Part shown: one piece after another, positions 46,348 to 58,507 of the stretch
Position numbering within the stretch: position 1 is the first letter of the stretch
Layout of the letters: each line of letters begins with the position of its first letter
From: Conus ventricosus
Taxonomy: Eukaryota > Mollusca > Gastropoda > Neogastropoda > Conidae
NCBI GenBank assembly: GCA_018398815.1
Contig: CM031603.1
Location: 457,119-521,118, forward strand
Direction of reading: 5' to 3'
DNA length: 64,000 nt
Notes under the pieces: generated by a model
What the model was told of the DNA's origin: nothing
Databases searched by the model: none
What the model saw: only the letters and a program-made list of their open reading frames with translations
Translations under genes and position numbers: made by a program

Positions 46348-46990
46348 TAGGTTTTACGGTCCCAAAAGCCCCAAAAGGGGCAAACTTTAAACATCCGAAA
46401 AGGGCGTGGAGCCCCGTATAAAAAAAGAAAAAGGGAAAGGCGGAGAAGAAAGAAACAACAAATGTGAGCAAAAATGTTGGGGGGGGGGGGGGGTATCCCC
46501 TGCCCGGGTGTCACCCCGGGTGGCTAAGTTTGGGAAAAAAGCCTTTTTTTCCTCAAGTGTGGTTTTTAGCCGGTTTCCGGACCACCCCCCCAAGCGGGCC
46601 CCTTAGCAAGGTTCCCCGGGGGACCTTTTCCCCCAAGCCCCGGGGTTCTAAATTTTTGCCCACGCATTTCCCCCTCAAAGCTGTGGCCCCCAGAAGGTTT
46701 TCCCTTACTCAGTTCCCTCAGCTGTGGCCCGCACAGTTTTCCTTTCCCCATTTTTCCCAAAATTGGCCCCCGAAACCCCCTTTTCCCCCCAAAGGAAACT
46801 CCCTGCGTTTAAAAAAAAAAGGGGGGGGGAAAAGAGAGAGGAACAGAGGAAAAACCCCCCCAACAGACAACGAAAAAAGGGGAAAAAGAGGAGGAAGGGC
46901 AGAGAGAAAAAGGAAAAAAAAAGGGAAAACAAAAAGGGAAAAAGCAAGGGAAAAAAACTAAAAAAAAAAGGAAAAAGGAAAGAACGAAAG
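46337..46990. other. Error-rich duplicate of 43716-44580
   Basis: Matches in order: G run plus TAGGTTTTACGGTCC (43726 has TAGGATTTACGGTCC), AAAAGGGCGTGGAG, AATGTGAGCAAAAATGTT, a second G run, TATCCCCTGCCC, then decayed CCTCAAGCTGTGG units and an A/G tract. Differences are dominated by homopolymer expansion, typical of an uncorrected read end. Confidence 0.8.
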
Positions 46991-47005
46991 GGAAGAAAAA
47001 TGCCC

Positions 47006-47027
47006 GGTTTGTACAGTTGTACAAACC
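47006..47027. other. 22-bp inverted repeat
   Basis: GGTTTGTACA and TGTACAAACC are perfect complements separated by GT. It lies in poorly resolved sequence, so may be partly a read artefact. Confidence 0.6.
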
Positions 47028-47074
47028 TCTAACATGTAAAACGCGTGACAAAAAGTGCTTTTTTAGTTATTATT

Positions 47075-47370
47075 TTTTTTTTTATTTTATTATTATTATA
47101 TTGGGTTTTTAAAAAGCGCCTGTCCGGTCAAGACCAAGTCTAAGGCTTACTAAACGCACAACCCATTCCTCAACGGGGGTGCTACCCGGGAAAAGCCGGC
47201 CGAAGGCAGCCCCCTGGCGCTTTCAGTCGTTTTTCCCGTTCATTCAAATATAGTCCTCATTTTCATTATCCCCCCAGTTTCTCAGATAGAGCCTGCGAGT
47301 TTAAAAGTGCCCCCCATTTCCCGGTACACGATGGGGACACGAAAACGAATGACAATTTTTGTGGTTGGTA
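47075..47370 (-). mobile_element. tRNA-derived SINE fragment, copy 4 (3' half)
   Basis: Minus-strand 3' segment and (ATT)n tail comparable to copies 1-3: AAAAAGCGCCTGTCCGG, CAAGACCAAGTCTAAGG and CCCCCTGGCGCTTTCAGTCG (plus-strand letters). Many homopolymer-type changes; the tRNA head is missing. Confidence 0.7.
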
Positions 47371-47398
47371 AGAAAGCCAGGCGGCTATCTTCAATCTA

Positions 47399-47480
47399 GT
47401 TGTTGTTGTTGTTGTTGTTGTGTTGTTGTTTTGTTGTTGTTGTTGTTGTTTTGGTTGCTGTTGCTGCTGTTTTTTTTGTT
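47399..47480. repeat. (GTT)n microsatellite
   Basis: Interrupted GTT repeat, followed by a T run. Confidence 0.93.
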
Positions 47481-47559
47481 TTTTTTTTTAAGTAATTCTC
47501 CCTTCGTTGAGTCCCAAAAAGTGACTTTTTGCCCCATGGAACTAATGTACGATAGTGCC

Positions 47560-48520
47560 ATGCTAATTACAGTCTGACGTTTCATGTACAGTTGATGGGG
47601 GTGCTATGCTAATTTCGTTGACGTTTCATGTTCGTTATGAGCTGCTTGCTAATTACAGTTGATGTTTAAGTACAGTTGATGAGCTGCTATGCTAATTACG
47701 TCTGCGTTTCATGCACGTTGATGAGCTGCTTTCTAATTACAGTCTGACGTTTCATGCACAGTTTTAGGCGCTATGCTAATTACAGTCTGACGTTTCATGT
47801 ACATTGTGGCTGCATGCTAATTACAGTCTGACGTTCCATGTTCAGTTGATGAGCTGCTATTTTAATTACAGTCTGACGTTTCATGTACAGTTGATGAGCT
47901 GCTATGCTAATTACAGTCTGACGTTCCATGTTCAGTTGATGAGCTGCTATGCTAATTACAGTCTGACGTTTCATGTACAGTTGATGAGCTGCTATGCTAA
48001 TTACAGTCTGACGTTTCATGTACAGTTGATGAGCTGCTATGCTAATTACAGTCTGACGTTTCATGTACAGTTGATGAGCTGCTATGCTAATTACAGTCTG
48101 ACGTTTCATGTACAGTTGATGAGCTGCTATGCTAATTACAGTCTGACGTTCCATGTTCAGTTGATGAGCTGCTATGCTAATTACAGTCTGACGTTTCATG
48201 TACAGTTGATGAGCTGCTATGCTAATTGCAGTCTGACGTTTCATGTACAGTTGATGAGCTGCTATGCTAATTACAGTCTGACGTTTCATGTACAGTTGAT
48301 GAGCTGCTATGCTAATTACAGTCTGACGTTTCATGCACAGTTGATGAGCTGCTACGCTAATTACAGTCTGCCGTTTCATGTACAGTTGATGAGCTGCTAT
48401 GCTAATTACAGTCTGACGTTTCATGTACAGTTGATGAGCTGCTATGCTAATTACAGTCTGACGTTTCATGTACAGTTGATGAGCTGCTATGCTAATTACA
48501 GGCTGACGTTTCATGTGATG
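47560..48520. repeat. 45-bp minisatellite, about 21 copies
   Basis: The unit contains TGATGAGCTGCTATGCTAAT and TACAGTCTGACGTTTCATG plus TACAGT with exact 45-bp spacing (48001 to 48046). Its multiple-of-three period keeps frames open on both strands over 240 codons. The first four units (47560-47800) look error-rich. Confidence 0.95.
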
Positions 48521-48559
48521 TTGTGCACTTAGGGACGACTGTAACGATTGTCAACAGCA

Positions 48560-48990
48560 GTACTCCCTTCCCTCTGTGCATGACCACTGTCCACTTCACA
48601 CACTACTCCCTTCCCTCTGTGCATGACCACTGTCCACTTCACACACTACTCCCTTCCCTCTGTGCATGACCACTGTCCACTTCACGCAATACTCCCTTCC
48701 CTCTGTGCATGACCACTGTCCACTTCACTCAGTACTGCTCCTTCCCTCTGTGCATGACCACTGTCCACTTCACTCAGTACTGCCTTCCCTCTGTGCATGA
48801 CCACTGTCCACTTCACACAATACTCCCTTTCCTCTGTGCATGACCACTGTCCACTCATCGCTATACTCCCTTCCCTCTGTGCATGACCACTGTCCACTTC
48901 ACGCTATACTCCCTTTCCTCTGTGCATGACCACTGTCCACTTCACACTATACTCCCTTCCCTCTGTGCATGACCACTGTCCACTTCACAA
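48560..48990. repeat. 42-bp minisatellite, 10 copies
   Basis: The unit contains TACTCCCTTCCCTCTGTGCA and TGACCACTGTCCACTTCAC. The following 48991-49330 is single-copy or poorly resolved, with no gene seen. Confidence 0.94.
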
Positions 48991-49339
48991 GTCTGCTGAC
49001 AAGCTGTGCTTGCTGTCTGCTCTGTGAGGTGGGAGACAGCAAGGAACTCCTATCAGTGCTTTTTTTTACTTCAAACCTCGAGACAATTACTTCTGCTCGT
49101 TTCATGCACAGTTGTAAAGAGGTTTGTGTCGTTCATTCAGTTTCCATGCGTTTAGATCTACATTTACTAAGCTACTAATGCTAACACAGTTTGGTCGTTT
49201 CATTCAGTTTCAGGGAACTGTATGCTAATTACATATCTAACATGTAATGTAACCCGGGTTGTGAGTCGTTCAATTCAGTGTTTCCATGGATGTTGATCAC
49301 TTTTACAACAACTGTAGTTTGTAACAGCAGTTCTTGCTC

Positions 49340-50285
49340 TGTTCATGACAGTTTCCCTTGATATACTTATCCCTACCCTCTGTTCATCATGCCCAAAACT
49401 GCCCTTTTCACATACTTATTCCTTGTCATGACCATACACCTTCACGAAATTTACTTATCCTCTGTGCCTAACACTGTATTACTTAGTACATGACCTACAC
49501 CTTGTGTATAGACCATGACCTAACACCTGGGTATACTTATCATGCCTAACCCTTGGATATTACTTCATTACATGACTAAACCCCTTGTCTTACTTATACA
49601 TGACCACCCTGGTATTACTATATACATACCTATCCCTTGGCATATACTTATTACAGACCTATAACCCCTTTACTCTTTACATGACCAAACCTGATATTAC
49701 TTATACATGCCCTACCCTTGTGATTACTACATGACCTAACACCTTGGAAAGCTATGCATGCCTACACTTGGATGGTGAACTTATACATGACCTAAACTCC
49801 TTATAGTATCTTTTTACATACCTAAACACCTGGATATTACTATATAATGACTTTCACTTGATTTTTCTCGCACAGACGTAACACCTGGAGTTTTGTCGTT
49901 CCTAACACCTTGATTTATTATTACATATCACCTTTATTACATACATCCTAAACACGGGTAGATTAAGGTAAACACGAGGTTTGACTTATCGTGACCTACA
50001 CCTTGGATATTACTTATTACATGACCTAAACACCTTGGATATTACTTATTACATGACCTAAACACCTTGGATATTACTTATTACATGACCTCAAACACCT
50101 TGGATATTACTTATTACATGACCTAAACACCTTGGATATTACTTATTACATGACCTAAACACCTTGGATATTACTTATTACATGACCTAAACACTATTAC
50201 TTATTACATGACCTAAACACCTTGGATATTACTTATTACATGACCTAAACACCTTGGATATTACTTATTACATGACCTAAACACG
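49340..50285. repeat. 32-bp minisatellite, about 25 copies
   Basis: The unit is TTGGATATTACTTATTACAT plus GACCTAAACACC. The right part (50000-50285) is clean. The left part (49340-50000) has letters dropped throughout, most easily explained by low-quality consensus. 50286-50454 is single-copy with no gene seen. Confidence 0.93.
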
Positions 50286-50454
50286 AAAATACCAGTGGTA
50301 CTGACCTTTCTACTCAGTACTGTTTTTAATTGATCTTTTTCCGAACGTTGACAGCAGTATGCAGATGAACGTGAAAATCTTCAGTTCTGACTTATCCGAA
50401 CAGAAACATGTCCAAGGTTTGTGTGTTTATATCATTTTGACAGATGGACATCAA

Positions 50455-51270
50455 AAGGATCACCTCATCATACATCAGTACCCATCATCCTCACCTCATC
50501 ATACATCAGTCTCCATCATCATCAGCTCATCATACATCTGTCTCCATCATCCTCAATTCATCATACATCAGTCTCCATCATCCTCACCTCATCATAAATC
50601 AGTCTTTATCATCCTCACCTCATTATACATCAGTCTTCATCATCCTCACCTCATCATGTATCAGTCTTCATCATCTTCACCTCATTATACATTAGTCTCC
50701 ATCATCCTCACCTTATCATATATCAGTCTCCATCATCCTCACCTCATTGTACATCAGTCTTCATCATCACCTCATTATACATCAGTCTTTATCATCACCT
50801 CATTATACATCAGTCTTCATCATCACCTCATTATACATTAGTCTCCATCATCCTCACCTCATCATACATCAGTCTTCATCATTCTCACCTCATCATACAT
50901 CAGTCTTCATCATCTTCACCCATCATACATCAGTCTCCATCATCATCACGTCATTGTGCATCAGTGTTCATCATCACCTTATTATAAATCAGCCTCCATA
51001 ATCCTCACCTCATCATAAATCAGTCTCCTTCATCGTCACCTCATCATACATCAGTCTCCTTCACCATCACCTCATTATACATCAGTCTTCATCATCACCT
51101 CATTATACATCAGTCTCCTTCACCATCACCTCATTATACATCAGTCTCCATCATCACCTCACCATACATCAGTCTCCATCATCACCTTATTAAACATCGG
51201 TCTCCATCATCCTTACCTCATTTAATCAGTCTTCATCATCATCTCATTATACATCAGTCTTCATCATCAT
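50455..51270. repeat. About 31-bp minisatellite, about 26 copies
   Basis: The unit contains CATCAGTCTCCATCATCCTC and ACCTCATCATA. Subtypes with CTTCATCATC and CATTATACAT are interspersed. Confidence 0.93.
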
Positions 51271-51374
51271 CTCATCCCATGTCAGTGACCTGGCTCACCT
51301 GTCTCCTTTTGTCAGTGACCTGGCTCACCTGTCTCCTTTTGTCAGAGGACTGGAGGTTGGCAGTCGACATTTGT

Positions 51375-51870
51375 GAGGGAAGGCGAAATGTAATTGACGT
51401 GGAAAGGAATTGACAGACGTGAGTTGTGAAGGAAGGCAACATGTAATTGACGTGGAAAGGAATTGTCAGACGTGAGTTGTGAAGGAAGGCAAAATGTAAT
51501 TGACGCGTAAAGGAATTGACAGACGTGAGTTGTGAAGGAAGGCAACATGTAATTGACGTGTAAAGGAATTGACAGACGTGAGTTGTGAAGGAAGGCAACA
51601 TGTAATTGACGTGTAAAGGAATTGACAGACGTGAGTTGTGAAGGAAGGCAAAATGTAATTGACGCGTAAAGGAATTGACAGACGTGAGTTGTGAAGGAAG
51701 GCAACATGTAATTGACGTGGAAAGGAATTGACAGACGTGAGTTGTGAAGGAAGGCAACATGTAATTGACGTGGAAAGGAATTGACAGACGTGAGTTGTGA
51801 AGGAAGGCAAAATGTAATTGACGTGGAAAGGAATTGACAGACGTGAGTTGTGAAGGAAGCCAGTGTGTAA
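51375..51870. repeat. 52-bp minisatellite, 9 copies
   Basis: The unit contains AAGGAATTGACAGACGTGAG, TTGTGAAGGAAGGCAACATG and TAATTGACGTGG. A subtype with GACGCGTAAAGG recurs. A two-copy 31-bp repeat (GTCAGTGACCTGGCTCACCT) precedes it at 51280-51342. Confidence 0.94.
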
Positions 51871-51902
51871 GGAAGTAGCAGTGGTAGTGTGAGGTTTGTG
51901 GC

Positions 51903-52215
51903 GCCAGACACAATGTACTTCATGTGACACAGGAGACACAATGTACTTCATGTGACACAGGAGACACAATGTACTTCATGTGACACAGGAGACACAATGT
52001 ACTTCATGTGACACAGGAGACACAATGTACTTCATGTGACACAGGAGACACAGTGTACTTCATGTGACACAGCAGACACAATGTACTTCATGTGACACAG
52101 GAGACACAATGTACTTCATGTGACACAGGAGACACAATGTGCTTCATATGACACAGGAGACACAATGTACTTCATGTGACACAGGAGACACAATGTGCTT
52201 CATGTGACACAGGAG
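51903..52215. repeat. 28-bp minisatellite, 11 copies
   Basis: The unit is CTTCATGTGACACAGGAGAC plus ACAATGTA; very homogeneous. Confidence 0.95.
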
Positions 52216-52275
52216 CTGCACATTGTTGTTCACTCCGCTAACTATGACACAGACAACAGAAGGGGCGTCAGACAG

Positions 52276-52299
52276 ATGTGTGTGTGTTGTGTGTGTGTG

Positions 52300-52348
<49 letters not shown>

Positions 52349-52372
52349 GTGTGTTGTGTGTGTGTGTGTGTG
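52276..52372. repeat. (GT)n microsatellite
   Basis: GT repeat with occasional TT interruptions. 52373-52805 to the right is single-copy with (TCTG)n at 52631-52648 and no gene seen. Confidence 0.95.
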
Positions 52373-52810
52373 GTCTTCACTTTCTTATTGGCCGCCGTCA
52401 TCTGGTTCCACAGGCTTCCTGCAGCCCCATCCAACGTCTCCCATCCCCAGCCTCCCATCAATATGTGCCATGCCTTTGTAACACCGCACACTGAAGTGTT
52501 GGGAAGACAACTATGAAGAGGGATATCTTCCTACCAACTGTTCCAGAATCAGCAGGCACTGCCTTGCAGGCCTTGCTGTTTTGTCTTCTCTCTTAGAGTG
52601 TCTGTGTGTCTGCTGGCGTGTACATTTCTGTCTGTCTGTCTGTCTGCCCGCTAACCCCAGCCCAGATGTGCTGGCTGTTTGAGCTGCTCACCATTAGCAT
52701 GAAAATAACATCAAATATTACATCAGATCATAGTGTGTTGCGCCATCACTTTACACTGCTAAGGTTTTAACATGTGAATTATTGTGAAGGCGAACTATTA
52801 AAGACTGACA

Positions 52811-53143
<333 letters not shown>

Positions 53144-53354
53144 GGTGGGATGGGGTGGTGGGGCGAGGGGGGGTGGAAGGGGAGAGAACTCATTTGCTAT
53201 GTGAGTGGAGCACGGCGTGGGTTCATTCACCCTGTTCCCTTAATCACCAAATCAAAGCCTGACAACTACAGCGACCTTTCCGTTCTCCCCACCCCCGCCC
53301 ACCCCCTACCCCTTCCTCCGCCTCTCCCACTCCATCATCCCACACCCACACACT

Positions 53355-53355
<1 letters not shown>

Positions 53356-53442
<87 letters not shown>

Positions 53443-53540
53443 TGTTGTGTGTGTGTGTGTGGTGTATGTATGTGTGTGTGTGTGTGTGTGTGTTGTGTGT
53501 GTGTGTGTGTGTGTGTTGTGTGTGTGTGTGCGCGCGATGG
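53356..53540. repeat. (GT)n microsatellite, about 185 bp
   Basis: GT repeat with TT and GG interruptions, ending in GCGCGC. 53541-53820 beyond it is unique then G/A-rich, with no gene seen. Confidence 0.96.
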
Positions 53541-53824
53541 TGTGTTGAACTCTAATGGGGCCAACTTTACAGAGGGAACGTTTATTCGTCCATTGAAAAC
53601 CACTCCTTTCCCCTCCACCCCCTCCCCCTCCCCTCTCCCCCTCCTGCTGCCATTCAGTGCCAGATCATTCCCCCCTCAACAGATGTAGGACAACTGTCTG
53701 TAGACAGCGCGGCGAGGAGAGTGGGAACTGAGGAGGAGAGAAAGAGGGGAAAGGGGGAGGGGGAAGGGGGAGGGAGGCGACAGTTGTTATGTGTTGGGGG
53801 AAAAGATGAAAAGCTTGAACGCCT

Positions 53825-54745
53825 CTCTTGTGTGTAGCGATGCTTGCTAACAGGAGAAAGATGTTGTCAGTGACACAAGCACACTCACTTTACCAACCTC
53901 TGCAGGAGAAAGATGTTGTCAGTGACACATGTGTGTAGCGATGCTTGCTAACAGGAGAAAGATGTTGTCAGTGACACAAGCACACTCACTTTACCAACCT
54001 CTGCAGGAGAAAGATGTTGTCAGTGACACATGTGTGTAGCGATGCTTGCGAACAGGAGAAAGATGTTGTCAGTGACACAAGCACACTCACTTTACCAACC
54101 TCTGCAGGAGAAAGATGTTGTCAGTGACACATGTGTGTAGCGATGCTTGCGAACAGGAGAAAGATGTTGTCAGTGACACAAGCACACTCACTTTACCAAC
54201 CTCTGCAGGAGAAAGATGTTGTCAGTGACACATGTGTGTAGCGATGCTTGCTAATAGGAGAAAGATGTTGTCAGTGACACAAGCACACTCACTTTACCAA
54301 CCTCTGCAGGAGAAAGATGTTGTCAGTGACACATGTGTGTAGCGATGCTTGCTAATAGAGAAAGATGTTGTCAGTGACACATGTGTGTAGCGATGCTTGC
54401 TAATAGGAGAAAGATGTTATCACTGACACATGTGTGTAGCGATGCTTGCTAATAGGAGAAAGATGTTATCAGTGACAAATGTGTGTAGCGATGCTTGCTA
54501 ACAGGAGGAAGATGTTGTCAGTGACACATGTGTGTAGCGATGCTTGCTAACAGGAGAAAGATGTTGTCAGTGACACATGTGTGTAGCGATGCTTGCTTAC
54601 AGGAGAAAGATGTTGTCAGTGACACATGTGTGTAGCGATGCTTGCTAACTGGAGAAAGATGTTGTCAGTGACACATGTGTGTCGCCATGCTTGCTAATAG
54701 GAGAAAGATGTTGTCAATGACACATGTGTGTAGCGATGCTTGCTA
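53825..54745. repeat. 101-bp to 49-bp two-tier minisatellite
   Basis: Left half: 101-bp units made of AGCGATGCTTGCTAACAGG, AGAAAGATGTTGTCAGTGAC, AAGCACACTCACTTTACC and a second AGAAAGATGTTGTCAGTGAC. Right half (from about 54335): simple 49-bp units that lack the ACTTTACC part. Confidence 0.94.
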
Positions 54746-55505
54746 ATAGGAGACAGAAAGACGGAGGAGAAAAGGGAAGAGTGTGTGGAAGAAGAGACAG
54801 AAAGACGGAGGAGAAAATGGAAGAGTGTGTGGAAGAAGAGACAGAAAGACGGAGGGAAAAAGGGAAGAGTGTGTGGAAGAAGAACAGAAAGACGGAGGAG
54901 AAAAGGGAAGAGTGTGTGGAAGAAGAGACAGAAAGACGGAGGGAAAAGGGAAGAGTGTGTGGAAGAAGAGACAGAAAGACGGAGGAAAAAAGGAAGTGTG
55001 TGGAAGAAGAGACAGAAAGACGGAGGAAAAAGGGAAGAGTGTGTGGAAGAAGAGACAGAAAGACGGAGGGACAAAAAGGGAAGAGTGTGTGGAAGAAGAG
55101 ACAGAAAGACGGAGGGAAAAAGGGAAGAGTGTGTGGAAGAAGAGACAGAAAGACGGAGGACAAAAAGGGAAGATGTGTGGAAGAAGAGACAGAAAGACGA
55201 GGACAAAAAGGAAGAGTGTGTGGAAGAAGAGACAGAAGACGGAGGAAAAGGGAAGAGTGTGTGGAAGAAGAGACAGAAAGACGGAGGAGAAAAGGAAGAG
55301 TGTGTGGAAGAAGAGACAGAAAGACGAGGGAAAAAGGGAAGAGTGTGTGGAAGAAGAGACAGAAAGACGAGGAAAAAGGGAAGAGTTGTGGAAGAAGAGA
55401 CAAAAGACGAGAGAAAAGGTGAAGAAAGACAGAAAACGGAGGGACAAAGAAGATGTGTGAAGAAGAACGAAAGACGGAGGAGAAAAGGAAAGAATGCGAA
55501 GTAAA
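54746..55505. repeat. 43-bp minisatellite, about 17 copies
   Basis: The unit contains GAAGAGACAGAAAGACGGAG and GAAAAAGGGAAGAGTGTGTG. It is purine-only apart from few C/T, so open in every frame on both strands; the Arg/Glu/Lys and Ser/Leu/Phe frames are spurious. Confidence 0.95.
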
Positions 55506-55585
55506 AGAGCAGTGCAAAACGAAGAATGAAAGGGGGAAAAAGAAGAGAAAAGGAGGACGTCAGTTTCCACAAATATCCACACGCC

Positions 55586-55589
<4 letters not shown>

Positions 55590-55634
<45 letters not shown>

Positions 55635-55662
55635 GTACACCTCAGCTACAACCACACGCCAC

Positions 55663-55700
<38 letters not shown>

Positions 55701-55911
55701 TTCTCTCTCTCTCTCTCTCCAACATGGTGATATTGTCATTAATATAAACACCAGTCATATTTTACATATAAATTTTGTACACCAAAGAGCATGAAGAGTT
55801 CTCTCTTAGTTGTGCATGTTTTCCCTTTAAATAGGGTTGGCGGTTTTTAAAAAAAAATCGTTATCGTTATCGTTATTGTTATTGTTCTCTCGTTCTTTCT
55901 CTCTCTCTCTT

Positions 55912-55958
<47 letters not shown>

Positions 55959-56002
55959 CTGTCTCTTCTCTCTCTCCTCCTCTCTCTCTCACACACACAC
56001 AC

Positions 56003-56094
<92 letters not shown>

Positions 56095-56108
56095 GTCTGC
56101 GCATTGCC
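55590..56108. repeat. (TC)n tracts with spacers
   Basis: TC-rich 55590-55630, 55662-55717 and 55885-56095, interrupted by single-copy DNA (55720-55880) with CGTTATCGTTATTGTTATTG at 55859. A CACCTCTCTC-flanked motif (ACACGCCACCTCTCTC) occurs twice. No gene. Confidence 0.93.
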
Positions 56109-56117
56109 TCCATATCT

Positions 56118-56458
56118 CGGGACCAGCTGGATGACGTGCTATGGACGTGGTGGTGGCAGGTTGAGGACCAGCTGGATGACGTGCTATGGACGTGGTGGTG
56201 GCAGCAGTTTGAGGACCAGCTGGATGACGTGCTATGGACGTGGTGGTGGCAGCAGTTTGAGGACCAGCTGGATGACGTGCTATGGACGTGGTGGTGGCAG
56301 CAGTTTGAGGACCAGGTGGATGACGTGCTATGGACGTGGCAGCAGTTTGAGGACCAGGTGGATGACGTGCTATGGACGTGGTGGTGGCAGCAGTTTGAGG
56401 ACCACTGGATGACGTGCTATGGACGTGGTGGTGGCAGCAGGTTGAGGACCAGGTTGTT
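56118..56458. repeat. 48-bp minisatellite, 7 copies
   Basis: The unit contains CCAGCTGGATGACGTGCTAT, GGACGTGGTGGTGGCAG and CAGTTTGAGGA. The period is a multiple of three, so frames are open on both strands (DDVLWTWWWQQ-type repeats). Confidence 0.94.
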
Positions 56459-56544
56459 GTGGTCGTCATCAAGGAGCTTTCAGTACACCCTCCTCTTCAT
56501 GGAACTCCGTCCTCGTCAACACCTCTGGTCTCCGCCCAGACATT

Positions 56545-56740
<196 letters not shown>

Positions 56741-57060
56741 CAGGACAAGACAAGACAAGACAAAATTCTTTATTTACGAGGATAATAGATAAGCACTGAC
56801 GTGCTTTTTTACATCCAGTCCTCGCCCTGAGTAGGGACTACAACATGCAGTGAAATCAATTAATGTAAGAAATCAAAGAAGCAAGCAAAGCGGTCATGTA
56901 ATCATAGAGGAACATCAAATGAAAATAGAAGAGAAATGAAAACAAAACAAAAAATAAGAATAATAATAAACAGACAGTAAAATGAATATGACAAATGCAC
57001 GTACATATTTTTTAACACACATGGACAGGTCTGTTAGAGGGGTAATGTGTGGTTAGTCAG
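56741..57060 (-). mobile_element. 3' end of a non-LTR-type retroelement (candidate)
   Basis: Read on the minus strand, the sequence ends AATAAAGAATTTTGTC followed by (TTGTC)n (plus strand GACAAGACAAGACAA, 56741-56764). It carries AAAAAAGCACGTCAGTGCTT, a small palindrome. A polyadenylation signal plus a short simple-repeat tail is a typical retroelement 3' terminus. No coding part was recognised up to 57060. Confidence 0.45.
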
Positions 57061-57082
57061 GAATGGGAACAACACATAGGCC

Positions 57083-57086
57083 CGCT

Positions 57087-57126
<40 letters not shown>

Positions 57127-57174
57127 CTCTCTTCTCATCTCTCTCCTCCTCTCCTCTCTCTCTCCTCTCCTCTC

Positions 57175-57208
<34 letters not shown>
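57083..57208. repeat. (TC)n with CTCC interruptions
   Basis: Imperfect CTCTCT/TCTCC tract directly before the LINE fragment. Confidence 0.93.
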
Positions 57209-57212
<4 letters not shown>

Positions 57213-57249
57213 ATAGCTATAAATATATAGTATTTATCTTAACGACAAA

Positions 57250-58181
57250 GTTGTCTATAGACATTTCACTTACAGAGTTTGCAGGAAGAGCAAAAAGCAA
57301 AGTTATAGACATCATGTACAGCCTGGGTAATATGGATGTGTCAATTGTTTTTAAAATTATTTGATGCACAGGTTAAACCACTTATGTTATATTCATCAGA
57401 AATATGGGGCCTCACGTTTTAAAGCAATAGAACGCATACATCTCTTTGCTTGTAAAAAGTTCTTGTGAATTGGCAAAAAGACGCCAAATACTCTTGTTTA
57501 TGGTGAGCTAGGCAGATACGCTCTGTATATTGATAGTACGTCACGGGCAGTGAAATAAGGGTTCAAGATTTTTTTTTTTAAATGACGCCAAACCGAATAC
57601 CGAAACAAGCATACGAAAAAGAATTGAAAGAAGTTAGTAAATCCTCCAGCTGGGCTTTAGACATAAAACATTGTTTTGACTCCTGCGGATTTTCAGAAGT
57701 GTGGATAAATGGAGGAGTGGGAGATGAAAATACTTTCTTATCAGTGTTTAGACAGCGAATGGTGGACTGTTTCAAACAGGACTGGACCAGTAAATTAGAA
57801 GGGAGTGATCGTTATACCGTCTACCGATCCTTTCAATTACTGCATCAACCTGAGAAATACTTATATGATATCACAATTACGACATTCAGAGGGGCATTAG
57901 CAAAAGTCAGATTAGGTGTAAATGAGCTTCGAATAAATAAAAAGTATACCGAAACTACAGCAATAACCACCTGTCCTTTTTGCAGTGAAGAGGAAACCGA
58001 AATACGTTTTCTTCTGAAATGTCCAAGTTACAAAAAAAATACGAGAAACATATATTCATAAACATATAAAGATAGCTTTCCTGTCCAGTTGAAGACACTG
58101 TTGCAAAACGAAAATGCTGTCATAATGAGAGATGTTGCTATGTTTGTACATTACGCTTTACGTTTTAGAGAGGAAATGTAA
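57250..58181 (+). mobile_element. LINE ORF2 C-terminal half (decayed)
   Basis: Upstream of the long frame, broken frames still show LINE hallmarks: FDAQVKPLMLYSSEIWG (about 57360-57410), an ERIHLFACKKFL piece (about 57430) and NTLVYGELGRYALYI (about 57490-57535). The main frame at 57582-58061 follows, and after a shift a terminal piece (VIMRDVAMFVHYALRFREEM, ending 58181). The order matches the region after the reverse transcriptase in APE-type LINE ORF2 proteins. RT and endonuclease are missing: 5'-truncated, with stops and frameshifts. Confidence 0.7.
57582..58061 (+). pseudogene. LINE ORF2 C-terminal domain
   Basis: 159 codons. The segment YRSFQLLHQPEKYLYDI, then RGALAKVRLGVNELRIN, then CPFCSEEETEIRFLLKCPSY is the usual C-terminal layout of LINE ORF2, ending in a zinc-knuckle-like C-x2-C...(H)...C. 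Here the expected His is Arg (EIRFLL), so the knuckle is probably broken. The ATG is simply the first in frame; the protein would normally be much longer. Confidence 0.65.
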
Positions 58182-58360
58182 TGAAATGTTATATAAAACT
58201 AAGTTTGTTACTTGTTATCGCCAAATAAGTACCCTTCTTTTTGATTTTTTTTTAATATAAATCATTCATTTTCAATAGCACAAACAATTTCATGTTACGT
58301 GTCCCATGTGGATAGGCTGGAGGCCTCACATTAAAGTCACGAGTTCATGAGTTCACGAGT

Positions 58361-58392
<32 letters not shown>

Positions 58393-58409
58393 CTCTCTCT
58401 CTCTCTCTC

Positions 58410-58454
<45 letters not shown>

Positions 58455-58470
58455 TGGTGTGTGTGTGTGT

Positions 58471-58507
<37 letters not shown>

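Noticed and set aside
47804..48532. A 242-codon repeat protein in the 45-bp array
   Set aside because: The period is a multiple of three and the frame is open on both strands. No evidence of coding selection.
54694..55587. Long Arg/Glu/Lys-rich or Ser/Phe/Leu-rich proteins
   Set aside because: A purine-only 43-bp repeat has almost no stop codons in any frame, so open length is uninformative.
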